From JABJAG01 sp038137215 (GTDB lineage Bacteria > Pseudomonadota > Alphaproteobacteria > UBA6615), in NCBI GenBank assembly GCA_038137215.1, contig JAYQBG010000001.1, forward strand, positions 165,546 through 229,545: a stretch of DNA of 64,000 nt. The letters run 5' to 3'. Position 1 is the stretch's first letter; each line of letters starts with the position of its first letter. This document shows positions 45,863-53,997 of this stretch, one piece after another. Below the pieces are notes generated by a model. It was not told where the DNA came from. It was given only the letters and a program-made list of their open reading frames with translations, and did no database searches. The position numbers and the translations under genes were made by a program.

Positions 45863-47037
45863 GCCTCGCCGGAGGATGATGCCGATGAATCTTCGGGCGG
45901 CGAAAACACCTCGGGCGCGTCCGTCGGCACCGCCTCGAGATAGACCGAGCGGCTGGGGAAGGCAAAACCGGACCCCGCGCCTTCCACGATTTCCTTGATC
46001 TTGTAGGCCAGCATCTCCTTGACCTGCAGCCACTCACCCCAGACTGTGGTCTTGGTGAAGCAATAGACCATGATGTCGATGCTGCTGTCGTTGAAGCTGT
46101 CAATCCGCACGAAGGTTGAGACATCCTCGGGGCTTGCGAAGGCGTCGTCCTCGTGGATGAAGGCTTCGATCCCTTCGCGAATTTCCCGGAGCTGATCCGC
46201 CGTTGTGCCGTAGAGCACGCCGATCTTCCAATAGATACGGCGATGGGTCATTGCGGAGTAGTTCGTGACAGCGGTATCGGCGAGCTTCGCGTTGGGCACC
46301 TGCACCATAGCCTTGTCGAACTGGCGCACCATGGTCGAGCGAAAGCCGATCGAGTGGACAGTGCCCTCCACCAGGCCATCGGCCTTGATCCAGTCACCGA
46401 TCTGGAAACGCTTTTCGGCAATGATGAGCACGCCCGACAGCAGGTTCTTGAAAAGGTCCTGCGCGGCCAGCGCGGCGGCCAGACCGAACAAGCCAAGCCC
46501 GGCAACGAGGGGACCGATCTGAATGCCCCAGATTTGCAGGATGGCGGCGGCGCCCACGACGATCAGCAGGATCTTTACGGCCTTGAGAATCCAGTCCCGC
46601 ATGGTGGCCGAGAGAACGGTGCGCAACTGACCGAACACCAGTGAGGCGGGCTCAACCAGCGCCACGGCACCCCAGAACAGGGTAAAAGCGATCAGAGAAC
46701 GGGTGATCTGCAGGGCGATCGTCTTGAAGACATCTTCAAGCTGCAGGATTTCGCTGGCAACGAAGAAAGCCAGAACGACCGGCACGAAACGAAGCGGGCT
46801 CTGAAGGGCATCGATCATATGGTCATCGACAACATTGGCCGTACGATGCGCGACCCGCTTGAGCCAGCCGATCACGAAGCGCGCGAACAGGCCACGCAGC
46901 ACGAGCAGCAGGCCGAACACCACAACCGCGATCATGATGCGGCCGAAACTCGTACCGAAAGCGGTGTTGTCGAGCACCTCCTGGATGACCAGCCAGAAGT
47001 CCGCCAGCGGTGACCAGAGCTCGTTCAGAATTTCCAT
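45850..47037 (-). CDS. MscS-family mechanosensitive channel
   Basis: 395 residues. Four or so N-terminal membrane segments precede the MscS core: the pore helix GLGLFGLAAALAAQDLFKNLLSG (Gly/Ala-rich) near residue 190, then the beta domain IGDWIKADGLVEGTVHSIGFRSTMVRQFDKAMVQVPN. It opens under hypo-osmotic stress to release solutes. The C-terminus ends in a Ser/Asp/Glu-rich tail that overlaps recX by 13 bases. Confidence 0.92.
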   Translation of the reverse strand: MEILNELWSPLADFWLVIQEVLDNTAFGTSFGRIMIAVVVFGLLLVLRGLFARFVIGWLKRVAHRTANVVDDHMIDALQSPLRFVPVVLAFFVASEILQLEDVFKTIALQITRSLIAFTLFWGAVALVEPASLVFGQLRTVLSATMRDWILKAVKILLIVVGAAAILQIWGIQIGPLVAGLGLFGLAAALAAQDLFKNLLSGVLIIAEKRFQIGDWIKADGLVEGTVHSIGFRSTMVRQFDKAMVQVPNAKLADTAVTNYSAMTHRRIYWKIGVLYGTTADQLREIREGIEAFIHEDDAFASPEDVSTFVRIDSFNDSSIDIMVYCFTKTTVWGEWLQVKEMLAYKIKEIVEGAGSGFAFPSRSVYLEAVPTDAPEVFSPPEDSSASSSGEAQSS

Positions 47038-47120
47038 GGATCCCTACCGTGCGCGAATTACGTGGCACAAGCTAAGGCCCGGAGAACAAATGTCAAACCG
47101 GACAACCACAGGCGAAATTC

Positions 47121-47798
47121 TCAGCGATGCACGCGGATGATCACCCGTCGGTTCTTGGCCTGATTCTCAGGCAACGGTGCACCGGTACTGTCGCGATTGG
47201 GCGCGCGTGGCTGGGTGTCGGCAAAGGCAACGGCCCGCATCCGCCGCACGGGTATGTTCCGCGTCTCGAACAGGCGGACAACCTCTGTCGCGCGGGCCGC
47301 CGATAATTCCCAGTTGGATGCAAACCGGTCATTGGCAATCGGCATGTCGTCGGTATGACCCTCGGTAGCAATCTTAAACTTGCTGTAGGTCGGTGCTTCC
47401 AGCGTTTCGGCCACCCGTTCGAGTATCAGACGCGCCTCGGGCCGCAACTCCGCGGCGCCCGGCTTGTAGAAGGCGTTGGAGGCAAGCTCGAGTACAATGC
47501 CACGCTCAAAGATATTGATCCGCACCGCATCGGCCACCCCGAGGGAATCCACCATGGCATCCAGTTCGGCACGAAGTTGTGCCGCGGGGCGTGCGATCGA
47601 GCGCTGGCCGAGGTCCCGGGCAATCCCGGCCTTGACCTCCTCGAAGGACACGATGTCCACCTTGGAGAAACTCAACAGCATGACGAAAAACGCCAGCAGG
47701 AGCGTGACCGCATCGGCAAAGGTCAGGAGCCAGGCATGGCTCTCATCGTCGATATCCTTGCGGAGCGGCCGATAAAAGGATTTGCGCGAGTTGATCAT
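47121..47798 (-). CDS. motB: MotB-type flagellar motor stator protein
   Basis: 225 residues. One membrane helix near the N-terminus (WLLTFADAVTLLLAFFVMLLS) contains the proton- or sodium-binding aspartate (ADAVT), the hallmark of MotB/PomB. The C-terminal OmpA-like peptidoglycan-binding domain has ATEGHTDDMPI, NWELSAARATEVVR and NRRVIIRV. It anchors the stator to peptidoglycan. It follows the motA gene by 5 bases on the same strand. No other flagellar gene is present in the window. Confidence 0.9.
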   Translation of the reverse strand: MINSRKSFYRPLRKDIDDESHAWLLTFADAVTLLLAFFVMLLSFSKVDIVSFEEVKAGIARDLGQRSIARPAAQLRAELDAMVDSLGVADAVRINIFERGIVLELASNAFYKPGAAELRPEARLILERVAETLEAPTYSKFKIATEGHTDDMPIANDRFASNWELSAARATEVVRLFETRNIPVRRMRAVAFADTQPRAPNRDSTGAPLPENQAKNRRVIIRVHR

Positions 47799-47803
47799 GA
47801 CGG

Positions 47804-48700
47804 TCAGGCCGCCGCGCGGGCCGGCTTCGCCTTTCCGTCAGTCGTCGCGTCCGGCTTTGACGCTGCGGCACCCCGGCCCTTGAGCTGACGGTCGATGTCG
47901 TAGCGGACAGTCGGATCGAGATAACTGTTCATATGATCCTGGATATGCCGCGGGCTGGCTTCGTCGGCCAGCATCGAAAGACCTTCCACGATCATGTAGT
48001 TGCGAAAGCGGAAGATTTCCTCGCGTTGCTGCAGCTTGGCAGCCGCGGGCGCAAAGACGAGACGCGCCAGCATGATCCCCTAGAGCGTGGTAACAAGTGC
48101 CACGGCGAGGCCGGCACCGATCTCGCTGGGATTGTCGCCCATATTGTCGAGCATGATCACCAGCCCGATCAGGGTCCCCACCATGCCGAAGGCGGGGGCA
48201 GCGGCGGCCATCGACCGCAAAACCTGCGCCCCGACCATGTTCCGCTCAAAGGTGGACTCGATCACGTTCCCGAGGATCGATTGTACCTTCTCGCCATCGT
48301 AACCGGTGGTGATCAGTTCCATGCCGAACCGCAGGAATCCGCCATCCCAGCCCGGCGTCTTCTTTGCCTCGGCATCCAGACTGACAATCCCTTCCTTCTG
48401 AACCAGATAGGCCCAGCGGATCACACGCCCCACCTCGGTGTTGAGCTGGGTGTGACCGCGGCGGTCCACCTTGAAGGTGCTCAGAATGCCTCGCAGGCCG
48501 TCGAGGACGTATTGATACTCATAGCTGATAAAGGTGGATGCGAGTGTGCCGCCAAGCACCAGAATGATCGCAGCACCGCTCACGAACACAAGATAGTTGT
48601 CCGTGCTCAGGGCAATCGCCGCAATGAAAAGACCAAACCCGACAAGGACGGCCACAAGTGTGTTCAGCGATATCTCATTCCACTTCGGTTGTCCGGGCAT
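47804..48700 (-). pseudogene. motA: MotA-type stator subunit, interrupted by in-frame TAG
   Basis: The 206 residues from 48700 match MotA/PomA: four-helix layout, ILVLGGTLASTFISY, and the conserved GMVGTLIGLVIMLDNMGDNPSEIGAGLAVALVTTL. A TAG at 48082-48080 then stops the frame exactly where the family usually continues LYG; without it the same frame runs on through GIMLARLVFAPAAAKLQQREE to a stop at 47804, supplying the rest of helix 4 and the cytoplasmic tail. The lesion is thus one codon, probably Tyr to amber. Without it the gene would encode 298 residues, near normal. Either a recent nonsense mutation or a base error. Confidence 0.85.
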
Positions 48701-48778
48701 AAGACCGGCTCAGGAACCGCGATGGTAGAACGCGACGGCTTGAGGAATGGTTAATGGTGGTTTGGCGAGAACCGGGAC

Positions 48779-50011
48779 CTATGCAGCCGCCGCCGCGGCC
48801 TCCCGACGCAAGACGAACTGCGCCACAACGCCCGTGACCACCACATAGACCATGAAGCTGAGCACGATCGCATCCAGCAGCACTTCGGCGTCCAGCAACC
48901 AGCCCAGGGTGACCGGCGCCACCGCGGCCGCAAAGACAAACACCGCGATGGCCATGGAGCGGATGGCGCCGAGATGACCCGTCCCATAGCGCTCGGCCAG
49001 CATGGCCGACATGATCGGCTGCAACATCCCGATGGTGACGCCGAACAACCCGAGATAGATGAAGGGAATGATCACATTCTGGGGGATCAGAATGGCCGCC
49101 AGAGCCAGGGTAAAGGGAATGGCAATCACAGGCACCAGACGCGTCGCGCTGTAGCGATCGATCACCGGCCCCAGAATCAGGGATGTCACGACCTTCATGA
49201 CCGCCAGCGCGAAAAACCCGCCGGCGATCAGTTCCAGGGACCAGCCCTGCACACCGGCGATAAAGCCCTGATGAAAAAAGACCGCGGTGGCCATATAGGG
49301 AAAGGACAGCAGGAGCGCCATTAGGGCATAGAATCCGGGATCGGCCAGCACCTGCCGCCGCGTCCAGCTTCGGCCGTCCTGTCGGCCGGCCTGACCCGGC
49401 ATCTCCCGTGAGAGGTAGGCCTGATGCCGCTTGTCGAAGCCACTCAACAGGACCGGCAGGATCAACACCCCGATCAGCGCCACCGCCACGGCTGTGGCGA
49501 GCCAGGCGTGATGCCATCCCAGCCAAATGATCAACAACACCGTGACGGTCGGCAATATGGCTTCACCGGAGGCGAGCCCAAGTCCCGAAAGGCTCAGTGC
49601 CTTGCCCCGCTCCTGCGAGAAATAGCGCGCCATGCCCGTGCTCGCGATATGGATACAAAGCCCTTGTCCGCAGAACCGGACCAGAAACACAGCCAGACCG
49701 AAGAGCCAGATCGTCGAAGCCTGCGAGATCAGCGCCATTCCGGTGAACAGCGCCCCCATGGTCAAAACCGCATAGAGCCTCAGGTCCACGTGATCGATCA
49801 GTTTTCCGATCCACGGCAGGAGCAGGGCCGACGCGATACTGGCGGCCGAGAACCACGCGCCAAAGCCTGCATTGCTCAATCCGAATTCGACACGAATATC
49901 GGCCCCGTAGAGCGCGACATAGAATGTCTGACCAAAGCTGGACAGAAACGTCAGGTATGCGCCGAAACCAACAAAACGCCAATGTTCACGCAGAAAGATC
50001 AAATAGGACAT
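48779..50011 (-). CDS. major facilitator superfamily transporter
   Basis: 410 residues with about 12 hydrophobic segments. The loop between helices 2 and 3 (GKLIDHVDLRLY) and the second-half GPVIDRYSATRL are MFS motif A variants. The substrate is unknown. The ATG at 50011 faces the dehydrogenase gene at 50169 across 157 bases. It ends 78 bases before the start of motA on the same strand. Confidence 0.88.
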   Translation of the reverse strand: MSYLIFLREHWRFVGFGAYLTFLSSFGQTFYVALYGADIRVEFGLSNAGFGAWFSAASIASALLLPWIGKLIDHVDLRLYAVLTMGALFTGMALISQASTIWLFGLAVFLVRFCGQGLCIHIASTGMARYFSQERGKALSLSGLGLASGEAILPTVTVLLIIWLGWHHAWLATAVAVALIGVLILPVLLSGFDKRHQAYLSREMPGQAGRQDGRSWTRRQVLADPGFYALMALLLSFPYMATAVFFHQGFIAGVQGWSLELIAGGFFALAVMKVVTSLILGPVIDRYSATRLVPVIAIPFTLALAAILIPQNVIIPFIYLGLFGVTIGMLQPIMSAMLAERYGTGHLGAIRSMAIAVFVFAAAVAPVTLGWLLDAEVLLDAIVLSFMVYVVVTGVVAQFVLRREAAAAAA

Positions 50012-50168
50012 GCAACAGGACCCGGGCCGAATTGTGGGTGCGGGATAGCATGTTCACAAGGTCCCGTCGCGTCTGTTGCCTGTGCTATAAGGCGCGCCGA
50101 ACAGAGAGGGGGAGGCCAGTGGCGGCGCTCCCGCAAACACAAACGGTTTGAATGCAGGAAACAGAACA

Positions 50169-51056
50169 ATGAGCAAAAAAATTGGCGTGATAGGACTGGG
50201 CATTATGGGCTCGGCGATTTCCGGAAACTTTCTGAAGTCCGGCCATCAGGTATCCGGGTTCGATGTGAACCCGGCCCAGGCCGATATCCTCTCTGCAGCC
50301 GGCGGCACGGTACTGAATTCGCCGGGCGAGGTCGCCGCCCAATCAGATATCGTCCTGACCCTTTTGCCCAGTATTGCAGCACTGGATGCCGTCTGCACCG
50401 GAGATGACGGGATCGCCGCGGCCGGCAACACGGACGTTATCCTGATGGAATGTTCGACGCTGCCCATCGAGGACAAGCAGCGCAATCACGATGCGCTGGG
50501 CGCCAGCGGCGTGACCATGCTCGACACGCCACTGTCGGGCACCGGCGCCCAGGCCCGCAACAAGGATCTTTCGGTCTATCTCAGCGGAGACAAAGCCGCC
50601 GCCGACACCTGTGCGGAGATCGTCCCCGGTTTTGCCCGGTCCCACTACTATGTCGGCCCCTTCGGCAGCGGCAGCAAGATGAAGTATGTCGCCAATCACC
50701 TGGTCGCCATCCACAACATTGCGGCCGCCGAAGCCATGGTCCTGGGTATGAAATCTGGCCTTGAGGCACAGACCGTGTTCGATGTGATTGCCGACAGTGC
50801 CGGAACATCGCGGATGTTCGAGGTGCGTGGTCCCATGATGGTCGCGGACGACTACTCAGAGGCCACGATGAAAATCTCGACCTGGCAGAAGGATATGGGA
50901 ATTATCAGCGATTTCGCGAAAGGTCTCGATTGCCCGACGCCGCTGTTCACCACCTGTTCGGACATCTACACCGCGGGTATGGCACAGGGCCGGGCCGATG
51001 AGGATACCGCAGCCGTTTGCGCCATCCTCGGCGAGGCCGCACGGCTCAAGCGCTGA
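50169..51056 (+). CDS. 3-hydroxyisobutyrate dehydrogenase-like NAD(P) oxidoreductase
   Basis: 295 residues from ATG 50169, which has AGGAAA 8 bases ahead; a TTG at 50148 is less likely. The N-terminal Rossmann fold is GVIGLGIMGSAISGNFLKSGH, then DTPLSGTGAQARNKDLSVYLSGD, and KMKYVANHLVAIHNIAAAEA holds the catalytic-lysine region of the beta-hydroxyacid dehydrogenase family. It oxidises 3-hydroxy acids such as 3-hydroxyisobutyrate or tartronate semialdehyde. A strong bidirectional terminator follows. Confidence 0.9.
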   Translation: MSKKIGVIGLGIMGSAISGNFLKSGHQVSGFDVNPAQADILSAAGGTVLNSPGEVAAQSDIVLTLLPSIAALDAVCTGDDGIAAAGNTDVILMECSTLPIEDKQRNHDALGASGVTMLDTPLSGTGAQARNKDLSVYLSGDKAAADTCAEIVPGFARSHYYVGPFGSGSKMKYVANHLVAIHNIAAAEAMVLGMKSGLEAQTVFDVIADSAGTSRMFEVRGPMMVADDYSEATMKISTWQKDMGIISDFAKGLDCPTPLFTTCSDIYTAGMAQGRADEDTAAVCAILGEAARLKR

Positions 51057-51084
51057 CCGGTCCGAATCTACCGACAACAAAAAA

Positions 51085-51112
51085 GGCCGGCGAAATCGCC
51101 GGCCCTTTTTTT
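51085..51112. terminator. bidirectional terminator
   Basis: GGCCGGC (51085-51091) and GCCGGCC (51098-51104) pair around GAAATC, with an A-run before (AACAAAAAA) and eight T after (to 51112). It lies 28 bases past the dehydrogenase stop and 19 bases before the stop of the convergent OsmC gene, so it can serve both. Confidence 0.92.
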
Positions 51113-51130
51113 GTGTCATGGGATCAGCGC

Positions 51131-51625
51131 CTACATGGGCTCAACGATCCATTCGATATGCAGATCGACACCGGCATCGCGGATGAGATTGCTGACCGGG
51201 CAACGCTGTTCGACGTTCTTCTTCAGCTTTTCGATCCGGTCTTCGGGTTCGTTGGTCCTGATGGTCTTCTTCAGGGTGACCTTTTCGAAATACGGACGAA
51301 ACCCCTCGACACCATGCACGCCGCGCGGGTCGATTTCGGCATCGCAGACATACTCGATATCGCCATATTCGAAATCGATCAGCTCCGCCACGATCCCCGT
51401 GATCACAGCATCACATCCGCACAGTCCGCCCATCACCGTTTCCACGGGCGTCGCACCGGTGTTGGTGCCGCCACGTGCCGTCGGCTCATCAGTCGCGAAG
51501 CCCGGCGTGTCGCGAACCGAGATTTCGGTCCGGCTGCCGCCGGCGTTACGGCCCACCACATTCCGGTAGGTCAGGTTCTTGGTGTTGGGGTCGATTGTCG
51601 GTTCCAGCAGTTCGGCATTGCTCAT
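51131..51625 (-). CDS. OsmC/Ohr-family protein
   Basis: 164 residues with AGAGGAA before the ATG. The OsmC signature cysteine lies in TPVETVMGGLCGCDAVI; the other reactive cysteine is missing or changed, since no second VCPY-like motif is visible. OsmC proteins reduce organic hydroperoxides. It diverges from the enoyl-CoA hydratase gene over 101 bases. Role in the neighbouring catabolic cluster is not known. Confidence 0.82.
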   Translation of the reverse strand: MSNAELLEPTIDPNTKNLTYRNVVGRNAGGSRTEISVRDTPGFATDEPTARGGTNTGATPVETVMGGLCGCDAVITGIVAELIDFEYGDIEYVCDAEIDPRGVHGVEGFRPYFEKVTLKKTIRTNEPEDRIEKLKKNVEQRCPVSNLIRDAGVDLHIEWIVEPM

Positions 51626-51726
51626 GGTGCGTTCCTCTTTCCATCAAGCGCGTTGTCTTTCGCACAAGTCGATGTGTGTGCATGCTATGGATCAGGCGTT
51701 GTCTTACCACAGATCAGGAACGCAAC

Positions 51727-52536
51727 ATGACCCAGAGCTACACGGAACTAATGCTCGACACGCGTGACGATGTCGCCACCATCACCTTCAACCGTCCCGA
51801 GGCACGTAACCCGCTCGGTGGCGCCTTGCGGGACGAGTTCGCCGACGCTGTCGTGCGGCTTGGCGACATGGCGGGCGACACAATCCGTGCGGTCGTGCTG
51901 ACGGGAGCCGGTCCGGCTTTCTGCGCCGGTGGGGACATTAAGGTGCTGCGCGAGATGAACGAGAAAGGCCCTGCGGCCATGCACGAACGCATGAAGGTGT
52001 CCCACACAACCCTGGAGCGATGGCTCGATCTTCCTATCCCGACCATCGCAGCGGTCAACGGCGCGGCCGCCGGGGCCGGATTCTCGCTGGCCATTGCCTG
52101 TGATTTCGTGATCGCCGCGCGCCGCGCCAAATTTGCCATGTCCTTCGGGAAAATCGGCCTTGTCCCCGATTGGGGCGCCATGTATCTGCTGCCCCGTCTG
52201 GTCGGGCTGCAGCGCGCCAAGGACCTGATCCTGACCGCGCGTACGCTCGATGTCGAAGAGGCGCAGCGGCTGGGGCTGGTCCTGGAGATCGTCGAGGATG
52301 AAAATCTCCTCGAATACGCGCAGTCCTTCGCGGCGCGCTTCCGCGATGCCTCACCCGATGCGATTGCGCGCGCCAAGAAAATTCTTCAGGACACCTTCGA
52401 AACATCACGCGCCGATGCGCTGGATGCCGAGGCCGACGGGCAGGCCGATGCCAATGCGAGCACCTATCACCGTGCCGCACTCGACCGGTTCCTGGCCAAG
52501 GAACCGCTGCTCTTCGACTGGGACCGGGACGCCTAG
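51727..52536 (+). CDS. enoyl-CoA hydratase/isomerase
   Basis: 269 residues from ATG 51727 behind GGAAC; the ORF extension upstream overlaps osmC. The crotonase fold shows the oxyanion motif CAGGDIK, AAVNGAAAGAGFSLAIACDFVIA and SFGKIGLVPDWGAMYLLPRL. The usual catalytic glutamate at the second site appears as the Asp in LVPDWG, a common variant of isomerase-type members. It acts on acyl-CoA. The 3' end overlaps the methyltransferase gene of the molybdoenzyme operon by 4 bases on the opposite strand. Confidence 0.88.
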   Translation: MTQSYTELMLDTRDDVATITFNRPEARNPLGGALRDEFADAVVRLGDMAGDTIRAVVLTGAGPAFCAGGDIKVLREMNEKGPAAMHERMKVSHTTLERWLDLPIPTIAAVNGAAAGAGFSLAIACDFVIAARRAKFAMSFGKIGLVPDWGAMYLLPRLVGLQRAKDLILTARTLDVEEAQRLGLVLEIVEDENLLEYAQSFAARFRDASPDAIARAKKILQDTFETSRADALDAEADGQADANASTYHRAALDRFLAKEPLLFDWDRDA

Positions 52537-53150
52537 GCCGGTTTGCGCGCCACGATGTGGAACACGTGCCAGTGCTTGGTCTCACCACGGGGCGTGGTGG
52601 AATCGTCCTCTTCTTCCTCGAACATCTCCGTTTCGAGACCGGCCAGCAGGGCCCGGGCTTCGGCGCGGGTGTGAAATGTCATACCCTCGCGGCCGACCCA
52701 GCTATCCCGGTCGCCATAGAGTTGTCCCGAAAACCGGCCACCGGGCTTCAGGCTGTGCATGATTTTTGCCCAGACCCTGGGAAAGGAATCCGGGGGACAG
52801 AGCGGCAGGGCGAAACTTGAATTGACCAGGTCGCAAACCGGCCAGTCCGCGTCCTCGAACCGTCCCACACGGGTTTCGAGTTCAGCACCTGATGGCAGAT
52901 CGTTACGCGCCCGGATCGCCGCACCGGCATCGGGTTCGGCATCAATTGCAATCACGCGCCAGCCGCGCCGCAACATCTCGATCACGTCGCGGCCGCCGCC
53001 CGCCCCGAGATCCACGGCCAAGCGCGACATCGCAGCGCCTTCATCATCGAATTTGTCGAGCGCCAAAAGAAGCGTCGGGCGCGGCGGGCGCGATCCGGTT
53101 TTCTTGTAGTACCCGGTCCAGCGATCGGGCGTGGTCGCCGCCGCGTTCAA
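52533..53150 (-). CDS. class I SAM-dependent methyltransferase
   Basis: 205 residues starting with TTG at 53150, 4 bases after the stop of the iron-sulfur subunit gene. The SAM motif is AVDLGAGGGRDVIEML near residue 44, followed by IAIDAEPDA and the aspartate of motif II. It looks like the TehB-type small-molecule methyltransferases. As the last gene of the SDR-SRPBCC-molybdoenzyme operon it could methylate a phenolic substrate or product, but this is only inferred from position. Confidence 0.82.
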   Translation of the reverse strand: MNAAATTPDRWTGYYKKTGSRPPRPTLLLALDKFDDEGAAMSRLAVDLGAGGGRDVIEMLRRGWRVIAIDAEPDAGAAIRARNDLPSGAELETRVGRFEDADWPVCDLVNSSFALPLCPPDSFPRVWAKIMHSLKPGGRFSGQLYGDRDSWVGREGMTFHTRAEARALLAGLETEMFEEEEDDSTTPRGETKHWHVFHIVARKPA

Positions 53151-53154
53151 ACCG

Positions 53155-53997
53155 CTAGTCCAGACGTATCTCGCCCAGATTGACGCTCTCGTGCAGCGTC
53201 ACGTTCTGGCGACTGGTTTCGTGTCCCGGTCCGGAAATCTCGAGCGTATATGCACCGCCATCCGCGTCCAGGCGGTCGAACTTGAAATCCCCGAACCCGT
53301 CACTCTCGACCGCCTGTACGGTCTGGCCGTCGCGCTGGAGTACGATCTGTGCCCCCTCGAGACATTCGACCAGCCCCTCGCGCTGGACAGACACCGTCCC
53401 GGCAATGAAAGCAGAGTTGTAGCGCCACAAATTCCGGTAATGGACACGGGGCCGGGTCTCTAGGTCCGGGCGCAGCGGTTCGAGGCCCTGGGCCTCGGAT
53501 ATCCTGCGCATCTCCGCATCATCGACTTTCACCGCACGCAACGCGCCGGTCGGGCAGATGCTGGCGCAGCGCGGCGCATCCCAGCCCTGATCGAGAAGAT
53601 GCGCATCGAAAAACCAGTGCTGCGGAATATCGAGCGCCTCGTTCCACCAGACCGCACCATAGGGGCAGGCTTCGACAATCTGCTTCTGCCCCTTCGACTT
53701 CTCGGGGTCGATCACCACGATCCCGTCATCGCGCTTATAGGCCGCGCCGCCGCGCGCCGCCGCGATACAGGGGGCATCATCGCAGAGCTGACACATAGTC
53801 GGGACATAGGCGACATCGACCTGGGTGCCCTGCCCCCGCTCCGCCCGCTTGATGTCGATCCACTTGTGACCGTGCTTGGGCATCTCGGCGGCATATCCGG
53901 GAAAGCTGTTCCCCACATGCTCATCCTGCACGGCAAGGGTACACAGGTGACAATTGGTGCAGTTGGCCACGTCAACAATCAGGTTCCACTTGCTCAT
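53155..53997 (-). CDS. iron-sulfur subunit of transhydroxylase-like molybdoenzyme
   Basis: 280 residues from ATG 53997, which overlaps the large-subunit stop (ATGA). The ferredoxin-type part has CTNCHLC (C13, C16, C19), MCQLCDDAPC (C69, C72, C77), C111PYG and RCASIC (C144, C148). This resembles the small subunit of pyrogallol-phloroglucinol transhydroxylase (same phrases GYAAEM, HKWIDIKR.ERG, IDPEK, CPYGAVWWNE, AHLLD, ETRPRVHYRNL). Residues from about 195 form the C-terminal beta (Cna-B/transthyretin-like) domain typical of that subunit. A fourth N-terminal Cys (here V23) and a CxxC before AHLLD are absent, so probably two, not three, [4Fe-4S] clusters. It has no signal peptide and is cytoplasmic. 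Confidence 0.88.
   Translation of the reverse strand: MSKWNLIVDVANCTNCHLCTLAVQDEHVGNSFPGYAAEMPKHGHKWIDIKRAERGQGTQVDVAYVPTMCQLCDDAPCIAAARGGAAYKRDDGIVVIDPEKSKGQKQIVEACPYGAVWWNEALDIPQHWFFDAHLLDQGWDAPRCASICPTGALRAVKVDDAEMRRISEAQGLEPLRPDLETRPRVHYRNLWRYNSAFIAGTVSVQREGLVECLEGAQIVLQRDGQTVQAVESDGFGDFKFDRLDADGGAYTLEISGPGHETSRQNVTLHESVNLGEIRLD

Noticed and set aside
24275..48082. Recoding of TAA/TAG as amino acids
   Set aside because: No pyrrolysine genes or selenocysteine context are seen, TAG and TAA serve as normal stops elsewhere in the window, and two different codons in two genes point to lesions or errors.
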